The translations under genes were made by a program, and so were the position numbers. The notes beneath the pieces were generated by a model. That model saw only the letters and a program-made list of their open reading frames with translations. It was not told the DNA's origin and ran no database searches. A stretch of 64,000 nt of DNA from Brevibacterium permense. GTDB lineage: Bacteria > Actinomycetota > Actinomycetes > Actinomycetales > Brevibacteriaceae. Of the stretch, positions 25,575-33,084 are shown in pieces; the stretch's first letter is position 1; each line of letters begins with the position of its first letter. Where the stretch lies: the NCBI RefSeq assembly GCF_025506275.1, contig NZ_QYCP01000086.1, positions 1-64,000 on the forward strand, written 5' to 3'.

Positions 25575-26860
25575 CCACTTCAACACCGCCTTCCCAGAGG
25601 CCTCGGGTCCCCGGTCAGGTCTATCTGTTGGCCGCCGTGATCTTCTGCCTCGGCACCAGCGAGTTCATGATCGCCGGAATCCTCGAGCCCTTGAGCGCTG
25701 ACTTGAGCGTGACGATCCCGCAGGCGGGCCTGCTCATCACCGGTTTCGCCATCGGCATGATCGTCGGGGCACCGGCCATGACGCTGCTGACGCTGACCCT
25801 GCCCAGGCGGGCGACGATGATCGTCATGATCATCGGCTTCTCCGCCCTCCACATCCTTGCAGCGCTGTCACCGAGCTACGGAGTGCTCATGGTCTCACGG
25901 GTGCTGTCGGCCTTCGCCTGCGGAGGGTTCTGGGCCGTCGCCGCCGTCCACACCTCGGCCATCGCTCCCGCCGCCGTGCAGGGCCGCGCACTCGCCAGCC
26001 TCGTCGGCGGGCTCACCGTGGCCAACCTCGTCGGAGTGCCGATGGGAACATGGATCGGCACCCAGTTCGGGTGGCGATCGACCTTCTGGGCGGTCGCCCT
26101 CGTCACCGCCCTGGCCGCCGTTCTCATCGCCGTGACCACCCGGTCGAGCGCGAAGTCCGCCGACTCAGCGCAGTCCGCCGACTCAGATGAAGCAGAATCG
26201 CCTGCTCCCGCCGAGGAGGCCCCCAGCCTGCGTACGCTGCTGCGTGCCGAGATCGCCGCGTTCAAGGGACCCCGAATCTGGTTGGCCCTGGGCACGACGG
26301 CGCTGTTCCAGGCATCGGTGTTCGCGTCCTTCTCCTACTTCTCCCCGCTGCTCACTCAGGTGGCCGGCCTGCCCGCGGACCTCGTTCCCGCAGTCCTCGC
26401 GGCCTTCGGCGTCGGTGCCTTCATCGGTGTCGTCGTCGGCGGGCGCTTGGCCGACAGGAACATCTTCGGCAATATCGTCGGCAGCCTCGCGGCACTGGCG
26501 CTCAGTCTCGGCGCCCTGTGGCTGGTCGCGGACAATGCGATCCTTGCCGTCATCATGATCGTCCTCGTCGGCGCCAGCGGTTTCTCCATCGCCGGGGCGC
26601 TCAATGCCCGCGTCTTCCAGATCGCGACTCAGGCGCCGACCCTGGCCGCCAGTGTCAACACTTCGGCCTTCAATGTCGGCAATGCGGTGGGACCTGCCGT
26701 CGGCGCCTGGGTCATCGCCGCCGGGTTCGGCTTCACCTCCACGGTCATCGCCGCCATCGTCCTCGCGCTCGCTGCACTCGTCGTGGTGGCCGTGGCGATC
26801 CGCGTCGAACGGACGTGGGTACGGCGATCAGAGCCCATCCTCGCCGAGGCGGCCTGCTAG
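25571..26860 (+). CDS. MFS drug:proton antiporter (DHA1, Cml/AraJ-like)
   Basis: 429 residues, ATG overlapping the tetR stop. Twelve hydrophobic helices. Motifs include FCLGTSEFMIAGILEPLSADL at the first helix, as in Cml/AraJ/YdhP exporters, and RVLSAFACGGFWAV for helix 4. An acidic and Ser-rich central loop (about residues 195-220, with the short repeat SADSAQSADS) divides the two halves. Predicted exporter of a small hydrophobic drug controlled by the upstream TetR. The last codons AEAAC-stop carry the GCCGAGGCGGC motif. Confidence 0.88.
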   Translation: MTTSTPPSQRPRVPGQVYLLAAVIFCLGTSEFMIAGILEPLSADLSVTIPQAGLLITGFAIGMIVGAPAMTLLTLTLPRRATMIVMIIGFSALHILAALSPSYGVLMVSRVLSAFACGGFWAVAAVHTSAIAPAAVQGRALASLVGGLTVANLVGVPMGTWIGTQFGWRSTFWAVALVTALAAVLIAVTTRSSAKSADSAQSADSDEAESPAPAEEAPSLRTLLRAEIAAFKGPRIWLALGTTALFQASVFASFSYFSPLLTQVAGLPADLVPAVLAAFGVGAFIGVVVGGRLADRNIFGNIVGSLAALALSLGALWLVADNAILAVIMIVLVGASGFSIAGALNARVFQIATQAPTLAASVNTSAFNVGNAVGPAVGAWVIAAGFGFTSTVIAAIVLALAALVVVAVAIRVERTWVRRSEPILAEAAC

Positions 26861-26890
26861 TCCCAACAGACCGTACAGTCCGGTCAGGGC

Positions 26891-27385
26891 TCAGCTCAGA
26901 GTCCCGGCCGGCTGCAGCCGTTCGCGCGCGTCCTTCCACGGCTTGACCCAGGTCATCTGTTCGGGAACCAGAGTCTCGCCGCAGGCACTGCACACCTCGC
27001 CCTGAGTCGTCTCCTGCCCGCAGGCTTCGTGGATGAGTCCCATATGGCCTCCGCCGGCAGGCAGTTCGGTGTGCTTCTCTGCCCACAGCGACAGCTGCTG
27101 CAGGATCGGCAGCAGATCGGCCGCGGCCTCGGTGGCCGCGTAGCCCTGCCGGATCCGGGCCCCATCGGCGTAGTCGACCTTTGTCAGCAGCCCGGCCTCG
27201 ATCATCCCGGACAACCGCCGGCTGAGCACGGCCTCGGAGATTCCGAGATTCTCGCGCAGCTGATCGAAACGCCCCCGACCATGGAGGACGTCGCGGACGA
27301 TGAGCAGCACCCACGGATCGCCGAGCACGTCGAGGGACCGTTTCACCGGGCAGAACTCCTGCGACCAATCCGAACGCAAAGCCAT
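26891..27385 (-). CDS. HxlR-family transcriptional regulator
   Basis: 164 residues. The HxlR winged helix (about 10-105) has CPVKRSLDVLGDPWVLLIVRD and the LGISEAVLSRRLSGMIEAGLL recognition helix. A C-terminal extension has CGQETTQGEVCSACGETLV, a Cys pattern that could bind zinc. The N-terminal Cys at about residue 12 is the redox- or electrophile-sensing position in HypR/YodB members (family knowledge). It is divergent from an MFS gene over a 76-bp gap with two matching operator-like palindromes, so it likely represses both. Confidence 0.9.
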   Translation of the reverse strand: MALRSDWSQEFCPVKRSLDVLGDPWVLLIVRDVLHGRGRFDQLRENLGISEAVLSRRLSGMIEAGLLTKVDYADGARIRQGYAATEAAADLLPILQQLSLWAEKHTELPAGGGHMGLIHEACGQETTQGEVCSACGETLVPEQMTWVKPWKDARERLQPAGTLS

Positions 27386-27398
27386 CTCGACTACCTTT

Positions 27399-27445
27399 CT
27401 TCGACGAAGTCTGCTTATACTTCCCCCAGTTTAACTTCTTTGAAG
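27399..27445. promoter_or_regulatory. Two CTTC-N3-GAAG palindromes between hxlR-type and MFS genes
   Basis: Sites 27399-27409 (CTTCGACGAAG) and 27435-27445 (CTTCTTTGAAG), 36 bp centre to centre. A minus-strand TATAAG lies between them. The spacing and identical half-sites fit a regulator bound at two places in the divergent promoter region. Confidence 0.6.
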
Positions 27446-27461
27446 AAAGTCCGAGGGATCG

Positions 27462-28844
27462 ATGTCGACCACTCCACCCGCGCAGCGGCGGCACCGCCGC
27501 ATCCACCCCGCCTGGTGGGTCGCTGCCGTCGCCTTCATCGCCCTGCTCGCCGCCGCCGGATTCCGAGCTGCTCCCGGAGCACTCATGGTCCCGCTCCACG
27601 CGGACTTCGGGTGGTCGATGAGCAGCATGTCCCTGGCGGTGAGCGTGAATCTGCTGCTCTACGGACTCACGGCCCCCTTTGCCGCGGCACTCATGGATCG
27701 CTTCGGCATCCGCCAGGTCGTGGCCGCGGCTCTGGCTCTCGTCGCCCTCGGCGCCGGAGGCAGCGTGCTCATGACCGCGTCGTGGCAGCTGCTCATATTC
27801 TGGGGAGTGCTCATCGGTCTGGGCACTGGTTCGATGGCCCTCGTCTTCGCTGCCACCATTGCCGATCGCTGGTTCGTCGCCCGCCGCGGGCTGGTCATGG
27901 GCATCCTCACGGCCGGGTCGGCCACCGGTCAGCTGATCTTCCTGCCGCCGGTCGCGACGATCGCAGAGTCCACGGGGTGGAAGCCGGCATCCCTGCTCAT
28001 CGGCATCGCGGCGATGGCCGCCGTGCCGCTGGTCTGGTTCATCCTCCGCGATCATCCCACCGACCTGGGCGTCCTGCCCTACGGTGCGGCTGATGCGAAC
28101 ACGGATCTCGCGACCGACCTCGACTTCGAGACAGGTCCTGACGGCGACACCCAACCCACGGCAGGGGCCGCCCCGACCACGCCCGTCGAACGCCGCGGCA
28201 CCGGCGCCACCCGACGCGCCCTCGCAGGCCTCTTCTTCGCCGCCCGTCATCGCTCGTTCTGGGCTCTGGCCATCGCCTTCGCGATCTGCGGCGCGACGAC
28301 GAACGGACTCATCGGCATCCACTTCATCCCCTCGGCCCACGACCACGGGATGCCCGCGTCGACGGCGGCCGGCCTGCTCGCGGTCGTCGGGATCTTCGAC
28401 ATCGTAGGCACCGTGTTCTCCGGTTGGCTGACCGACAAATTCGATCCCCGGATCCTCCTCGTTGCGTACTACACGTTCCGCGGGGTCGGCCTGCTGCTTC
28501 TGCCCTGGCTGCTCTCGGACACGGTCCACCCGAGCATGATCCTCTTCATCGTCGTCTACGGCCTCGACTGGGTCGCGACGGTCCCACCGACGGCCGCTCT
28601 GTGTCGGGAGATCTTCGGTGACAACGGCACCATCGTCTTCGGCTGGGTCTTCGCGGCCCATCAGATCGGGGCCGCCGCCGCTGCTTTCGCCGCCGGAGCC
28701 GTCCGTGACGCCTTCGGTGAGTACACCTACGCCTGGTGGGGCGGCGCGGCCATGTGCGTCATCGCCGCGGTCCTGTCGTTCGCGGTCAGACGCCGTCTGA
28801 TCGATGATCGCAGGCAACCCGCCACCGCCGAGGCGGCCGCGTAG
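27462..28844 (+). CDS. MFS transporter, monocarboxylate/OFA-like
   Basis: 460 residues, ATG with GAGGG six bases upstream. Twelve helices. PGALMVPLHADFGWS in the first periplasmic turn and DRFGIRQVV after helix 2 fit the MCT/OFA-like MFS branch. The cytoplasmic loop between halves (about 200-245) is acidic then basic. Possible uptake or export of an organic anion; the substrate is not readable. Likely under control of the divergent HxlR regulator. Ends AEAAA-stop with the GCCGAGGCGGC motif. Confidence 0.85.
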   Translation: MSTTPPAQRRHRRIHPAWWVAAVAFIALLAAAGFRAAPGALMVPLHADFGWSMSSMSLAVSVNLLLYGLTAPFAAALMDRFGIRQVVAAALALVALGAGGSVLMTASWQLLIFWGVLIGLGTGSMALVFAATIADRWFVARRGLVMGILTAGSATGQLIFLPPVATIAESTGWKPASLLIGIAAMAAVPLVWFILRDHPTDLGVLPYGAADANTDLATDLDFETGPDGDTQPTAGAAPTTPVERRGTGATRRALAGLFFAARHRSFWALAIAFAICGATTNGLIGIHFIPSAHDHGMPASTAAGLLAVVGIFDIVGTVFSGWLTDKFDPRILLVAYYTFRGVGLLLLPWLLSDTVHPSMILFIVVYGLDWVATVPPTAALCREIFGDNGTIVFGWVFAAHQIGAAAAAFAAGAVRDAFGEYTYAWWGGAAMCVIAAVLSFAVRRRLIDDRRQPATAEAAA

Positions 28845-28862
28845 TCCCAGCTCAACCGAGGT

Positions 28863-29240
28863 TCAGCCCTGTTCCTCCGGTTCCCACAGCTCGATCCGAT
28901 TCCCTTCGGGATCGGTGACCCAACCGAACCGGCCGATCCCCTCCATGTCCTCGGTCTCAGGAGCCACCTCGGCGCCGGCTTCGCTCAGCTGCGCGATCAT
29001 CGCGTCGAGGTCGGATACACGGAAGTTCAGCATCGTCTGCTGCCGGTCCTGACCTTCCGGCCGCGTCCCGAAGTAGTCGGCGTCGGCTCCGAACATCGCC
29101 ATCACGGTCGGTCCGGCCGGCTGCTGCCACAGCCCGTGATCACCGAAGTCGACGCCGAGGACGTCGCGGTACCAGGCAGTCATCGACTCGGGGTCGGCCG
29201 CCCGCAGGAAGTATCCGCCGATTCCATTCACTCTCTCCAT
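28863..29240 (-). CDS. VOC-family (glyoxalase-like) protein
   Basis: 125 residues, a single vicinal-oxygen-chelate fold made of two paired modules. FLRAADPESMTAWYRDVLGV begins module one, and LNFRVSDLDAMIAQLSEAGAEV with FGWVTDPEGNRIELWEP forms module two. The terminal Glu in IELWEP is the usual metal ligand. It could be a glyoxalase, a dioxygenase or a drug-binding protein; context does not decide. It converges with the MFS gene and is divergent from the dehydrogenase. Confidence 0.85.
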   Translation of the reverse strand: MERVNGIGGYFLRAADPESMTAWYRDVLGVDFGDHGLWQQPAGPTVMAMFGADADYFGTRPEGQDRQQTMLNFRVSDLDAMIAQLSEAGAEVAPETEDMEGIGRFGWVTDPEGNRIELWEPEEQG

Positions 29241-29341
29241 GGATGAATGGTAGTCCCAGGGATGGACTCAAGTGTCGCGGAATGACGGGAGACTGTAGTT
29301 TGTTACAGGGCACAGATCGTCAACCCGTGAAAGGACGTTCC

Positions 29342-30715
29342 ATGAGCAAGTTCGCTGTCACCAATGCCAACACCGGCGAAGTCGAGGAGGAGTTCGCCTC
29401 GGTTCCCAAAGAGGAGATCCCCGCCTACATCGATCGTGCCCACGAGGCACATCTGGCGTGGAAGGAGACGCCGCTGCATGAGCGCGCGGCGATCCTGCGC
29501 AAGTTCGCCGATCTCGTCGATGAGAATGCCGATGAGATGACCGACATCATCGGCCGTGAGATGGGCAAGATCAAGAAGCAGGGCCTCGGCGAGGTCGACA
29601 AGGTCGCCCGCACCGCCCGCTGGATGGCCGACAACGCCGCCACCCATCTGTCCACGACCCACCTGGCCGCCGCCGGTGCGGCCAGCAGCTATGTCGAGCA
29701 CCAGCCGCTTGGCGTGCTGCTGGGCATCATGCCGTGGAACTTCCCGTACAACCAGATCGCCCGCTTCGTGCTGCCCAACCTCATGGTCGGCAATACGATC
29801 ATCATGAAGCAGGCGTCGATCTGCCCGAAGTCCTCACAGTACTTCGAGGACCTCCTCACCGAGGCGGGTCTGCCGAAGGGCGTGTACCAGAACATCTACC
29901 TCGATTCCTCCCACGCCGAGGAGGTCCTCAAGGACTTCCGCGTCAAGGGCTTCTCACTCACCGGTTCCGAGGGTGCCGGTGCGTCGGTGGCCGCGATCGC
30001 CGCGAAGTACTACAAGCGCGCGGTCCTCGAGCTCGGCGGAAACGACCCTGCCGTCGTCCTCGACTCGAAGGACGTCGCCTCGGTGGCGCAGAAGCTCGTC
30101 GGGATTCGTCTGGCGAACGCCGGCCAGGTCTGCACCTCGCCGAAGCGCATGATCGTCGTCGATGAGCTCTACGACGAATTCGTCGCCGAGGCGGTCAAGG
30201 CCGCCGAAGCCATGAAGATCTCCGACTTCGACGACCCGGAGGTCGGCATGGGACCCGTGTCCTCCGAAGGTGCTCGCGACGAGATCATCGAGATGATCGA
30301 GAAGGCCGTGGCCGATGGTGCGACCCTGCACACCGGCGGTAAGAAGCTCGACCGCCCGGGCTGGTTCATGTCCCCGGCCGTGCTCACGGACATCGACCCG
30401 CACTCGGACCTCGGCTGCAATGAGCTCTTCGGCCCGGCCGTGATGATCTACCGTGCCAAGGACGAAGAGGATGCTCTGCGTCTGGCCAATGATTCCGAGT
30501 ACGGCCTCATGTCTTCGGTGTGGACCGACGACCTGGAGAAGGGCCAGGAGTTCGGCAAGAAGATCAACGCCGGCATGACGCTGATCAACAGCCACATGGA
30601 GTCCGGACCGGAGTATCCCTTCGGCGGCATCAACCGCTCCGGCTACGGCCGCGAGAACGCTCAGTGGGCGTTCCAGGCGTTCACCAACGAACACCTCATC
30701 CGCGTCCACGCCTGA
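29342..30715 (+). CDS. gabD: NAD(P)-dependent succinate-semialdehyde dehydrogenase
   Basis: 457 residues from the ATG at 29342, preceded by GAAAGGAC. It is an aldehyde dehydrogenase: cofactor-binding FSLTGSEGAG, catalytic Glu in LELGGNDP, nucleophile Cys in AGQVCTSPKR, and GPEYPFGGINRSGYGRE near the C-terminus. Length and the IMPWNFPYNQIARFVLPNL segment fit the short SSADH group. It oxidises succinate semialdehyde to succinate (GABA catabolism), but related aldehydes are possible. No GABA transaminase is nearby. A strong terminator follows. Confidence 0.85.
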   Translation: MSKFAVTNANTGEVEEEFASVPKEEIPAYIDRAHEAHLAWKETPLHERAAILRKFADLVDENADEMTDIIGREMGKIKKQGLGEVDKVARTARWMADNAATHLSTTHLAAAGAASSYVEHQPLGVLLGIMPWNFPYNQIARFVLPNLMVGNTIIMKQASICPKSSQYFEDLLTEAGLPKGVYQNIYLDSSHAEEVLKDFRVKGFSLTGSEGAGASVAAIAAKYYKRAVLELGGNDPAVVLDSKDVASVAQKLVGIRLANAGQVCTSPKRMIVVDELYDEFVAEAVKAAEAMKISDFDDPEVGMGPVSSEGARDEIIEMIEKAVADGATLHTGGKKLDRPGWFMSPAVLTDIDPHSDLGCNELFGPAVMIYRAKDEEDALRLANDSEYGLMSSVWTDDLEKGQEFGKKINAGMTLINSHMESGPEYPFGGINRSGYGRENAQWAFQAFTNEHLIRVHA

Positions 30716-30795
30716 TGAGTCGCACCTGGTCTCAGGTGGATCTGATCGGCTGAGTTCTGCGCCCTAGCGCAGGATCACCATCGCCGAGGCGCCCG

Positions 30796-30841
30796 AAAAG
30801 GCCCGATCGACAGCGAATTTCCGCTGTCGATCGGGCCTTTT
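30796..30841 (+). terminator. Intrinsic terminator after the dehydrogenase gene
   Basis: 20-bp perfect stem (30796-30815 with 30822-30841), 6-base loop, T-rich 3' side running into TTTTCCTTT. Confidence 0.93.
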
Positions 30842-30951
30842 CCTTTGGGTCAGCTCTGCCTCTGCGGTCAGAGTGAGTCAACTCGCAGCAAGCACCGAGG
30901 CCAGCGCGGATCTCGAGCGGGAATCGCAGTCGGTCTGAGGCTCTGTCTGCC

Positions 30952-31635
30952 TCAGCCGATGCCGGGTCCGACGCGGATCGCATCGGCGGCGTCGAGGGCG
31001 AGTTCGATGCTCTCGTCGCCGACGCGGACCGCGATCGCAGAGGCGGCCGAGCTGATCGATCTCACCTGCAGCTTCGTGCCGATGACGATTCCACGATCGG
31101 TGAGGTAACGCAGCAGTTCAGGCGAACGGTCGGAGACGCGCACGACCTCGACCTCGACGCCTGGGGTGGTCTCCTGCAGCCGCCGGCTCGGGAAATCGGC
31201 TGTGTGCCCGTCGGCATCGGGGATCGGATCTCCGTGCGGGTCACGCTGCGGGCTTCCCACCGCTGCGTTCATCCGTTCGAGCACGAGATCGGAGACGGCA
31301 TGTTCGAGCCGATCCGCCTCATCATGGACCTGATCCCAGGTCAGGCCCAGAGCCTCGACGAGGTAGGACTCGACGATGCGGTGGCGTCTGACGATCTCGA
31401 CGGCGATCTGCCGGCCCACATCGGTGAGCACGATCTGCCCGTAGGGTTCGTAGTCGATGTAACCGTCGCGAGCGAGCTTCTTGAGGTTCGCCGACACCGT
31501 CGAGGCGGTCACTCCCAGCTGTTCGGCCATCTCGGTGGTGGCGGGGCGACCGCCAGGCCATTCGTAGGCCTTCCAGATGAGGGTGACGTAGTCCTCGACC
31601 ATGCGAGTGACAGCGGGGCGCGGCATGATCGTCAT
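30952..31635 (-). CDS. DtxR/MntR-family metal-dependent regulator
   Basis: 227 residues from an ATG at 31635, one base after the stop of the upstream exchanger gene (ATG at 31626 is also possible). The N-terminal winged helix has VTASTVSANLKKLARDGYI. The dimerisation domain carries metal ligands within RRHRIVESYLVEALG and HDEADRLEHAVSD. A C-terminal SH3-like FeoA domain ends the protein (IVIGTKLQVRSISSAA). MntR and IdeR types differ in ligands that cannot be settled by eye. Coupling to a CaCA-type exchanger favours Mn2+ sensing (inference). Confidence 0.88.
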   Translation of the reverse strand: MTIMPRPAVTRMVEDYVTLIWKAYEWPGGRPATTEMAEQLGVTASTVSANLKKLARDGYIDYEPYGQIVLTDVGRQIAVEIVRRHRIVESYLVEALGLTWDQVHDEADRLEHAVSDLVLERMNAAVGSPQRDPHGDPIPDADGHTADFPSRRLQETTPGVEVEVVRVSDRSPELLRYLTDRGIVIGTKLQVRSISSAASAIAVRVGDESIELALDAADAIRVGPGIG

Positions 31636-31636
31636 T

Positions 31637-32944
31637 CTACGCGCGAGTGCCGGCCGACTTCGGGTCGACGGACATTGCGACTGTCGATTCGTGCTCCGGA
31701 TCGGTCGCCTCGGCGGGGTCTGCACCGTCTTCGCCGCGCTGCGGCCTGCGGAACGGGGCAGCGAGCGTGGGGAGGATGTCGCTGCGGTGGAGGATGAGGA
31801 AGACGATCGCGAGGATCGCCTGGATCGCGGAGAGGACATAGCGGCCGGACGTGTCCGTGACGAAGAACTGCAGCCCGAAGAGCGCGGCGAGTCCCAGCGC
31901 TGGTGCCCAGTGGAAGCGCAGGGCCAGGATGATCGCCACACCGAGGATGGTCTGCGTGGCCGTGAGCGTGAACTCCTCGATCTGCCGCCCGTCCAGGGGC
32001 AGCCCGAGACCGCCCCCACCGGCGAAGTGGGCAATCGGCAGGGAGCCGACGAGCAGGCTCCACTGGTTGACCTTCGAGGCGATGAGCGTGCCGATGGCGG
32101 CACCGCCCAAGCCGCGCAGGGCGAACATCGCGGCGATGATGAACTCGGGGGCCTCCGAGGCCAGCGGAGCCAGCCACTGGACGAGGAAGTAGCTGTCGAT
32201 TCCGAACGCCGAGCCCGAGGCCACGAGCGCCTCCGCGAACGGTTCGGCCGACGTGAGGATGATCGCTGCCGATACGACGAACATCGTCACGACAGTGATC
32301 CGACGGGCTCTCTGCGGCATGGCGACGATGAGAGCCGCGGCGCCGACGAACTCCTCTTCGTCATCGCCGGTCGTCTGCCCGGCCCGCCACAGATAGGCGA
32401 CGAAGATGAGCGCGAGGGCTGAGCCGAACCAGATGGGGATGCTTCCGAGCAGCGGAATGGCGAAGGCGATCACACCGAGGATGACGAGGAAGCCGATGTC
32501 CATCCGGCTGCCCGAGTCGATGCGCAGGGAATGCTGAATAGGGGACTTCGTCCGCTTGGCCATGCGTCGGGCGACGAGCAGGGCGATGATGACGACGAGC
32601 GGCCACCCGAATCCGAGCAGCAGTCGGTTCGATCCGGTCATATTCGCCGCCGCGAAGTGCAGGTAGTCCGGATCCGTTCCAGAGCGGAACGCGTAATAGA
32701 GGTCCACGGCGTACTCAGGAAGGACTGCGATGAGGGCGAGCAGGGCGATCGCGAGAGCGCCTGAGATGTCCTTCTGCGCCGCCTCGGCTGCCCAGGCCAG
32801 GAGGAAGGCGGCCGCGACGATGGCGGCGCCGAACGCGAGCAGCTCGAGAACCGGGGCGAGTTCGACACCGGTGACGCGAAGCACCACGGCGGGTGCGGCG
32901 ATGACGAGGCAGATCGCGATGCGGCGAAGGATTGCGGTGGGCAT
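31637..32944 (-). CDS. CaCA-superfamily cation exchanger (YrbG/CAX-like)
   Basis: 435 residues with about ten helices in two homologous halves. The alpha repeats are recognisable: ALIAVLPEYAVDLYYA with NMTGSN in the first half, and APLASEAPEFIIA with GTLIASKVNQWSL in the second. Their PE acids are the ion-binding residues of Na+/Ca2+ and Ca2+/H+ exchangers. Transported ions may include Ca2+ or Mn2+. It precedes the MntR-like gene by one base and so shares its transcript. The tail is acidic and disordered. Confidence 0.85.
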   Translation of the reverse strand: MPTAILRRIAICLVIAAPAVVLRVTGVELAPVLELLAFGAAIVAAAFLLAWAAEAAQKDISGALAIALLALIAVLPEYAVDLYYAFRSGTDPDYLHFAAANMTGSNRLLLGFGWPLVVIIALLVARRMAKRTKSPIQHSLRIDSGSRMDIGFLVILGVIAFAIPLLGSIPIWFGSALALIFVAYLWRAGQTTGDDEEEFVGAAALIVAMPQRARRITVVTMFVVSAAIILTSAEPFAEALVASGSAFGIDSYFLVQWLAPLASEAPEFIIAAMFALRGLGGAAIGTLIASKVNQWSLLVGSLPIAHFAGGGGLGLPLDGRQIEEFTLTATQTILGVAIILALRFHWAPALGLAALFGLQFFVTDTSGRYVLSAIQAILAIVFLILHRSDILPTLAAPFRRPQRGEDGADPAEATDPEHESTVAMSVDPKSAGTRA

Positions 32945-33084
32945 GTCTCAAGACTTCCCGCCGCGAATCGGGTGTGTCTACGCACAACTGAGACTTAGAC
33001 GTCTCCAACATTTGCGGAAGATGCCGGGATCGTCTAGTTTCCGCGGATCGCGCAGCCCGCTGAAACGGGTACGTGTGCCTCAGA

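Noticed and set aside
26745-28817. 690-codon minus-strand frame opposite the MFS genes
   Set aside because: Antisense shadow of two well-supported genes and the HxlR gene's neighbourhood. Composition is that of reversed high-GC codons with no recognisable domain.
32945-33084. Possible DtxR/MntR box in the leader of the exchanger-regulator pair
   Set aside because: Only a weak GAGAC/GTCTC inverted pair is present. It does not match the known DtxR or MntR operator consensus well enough to annotate.
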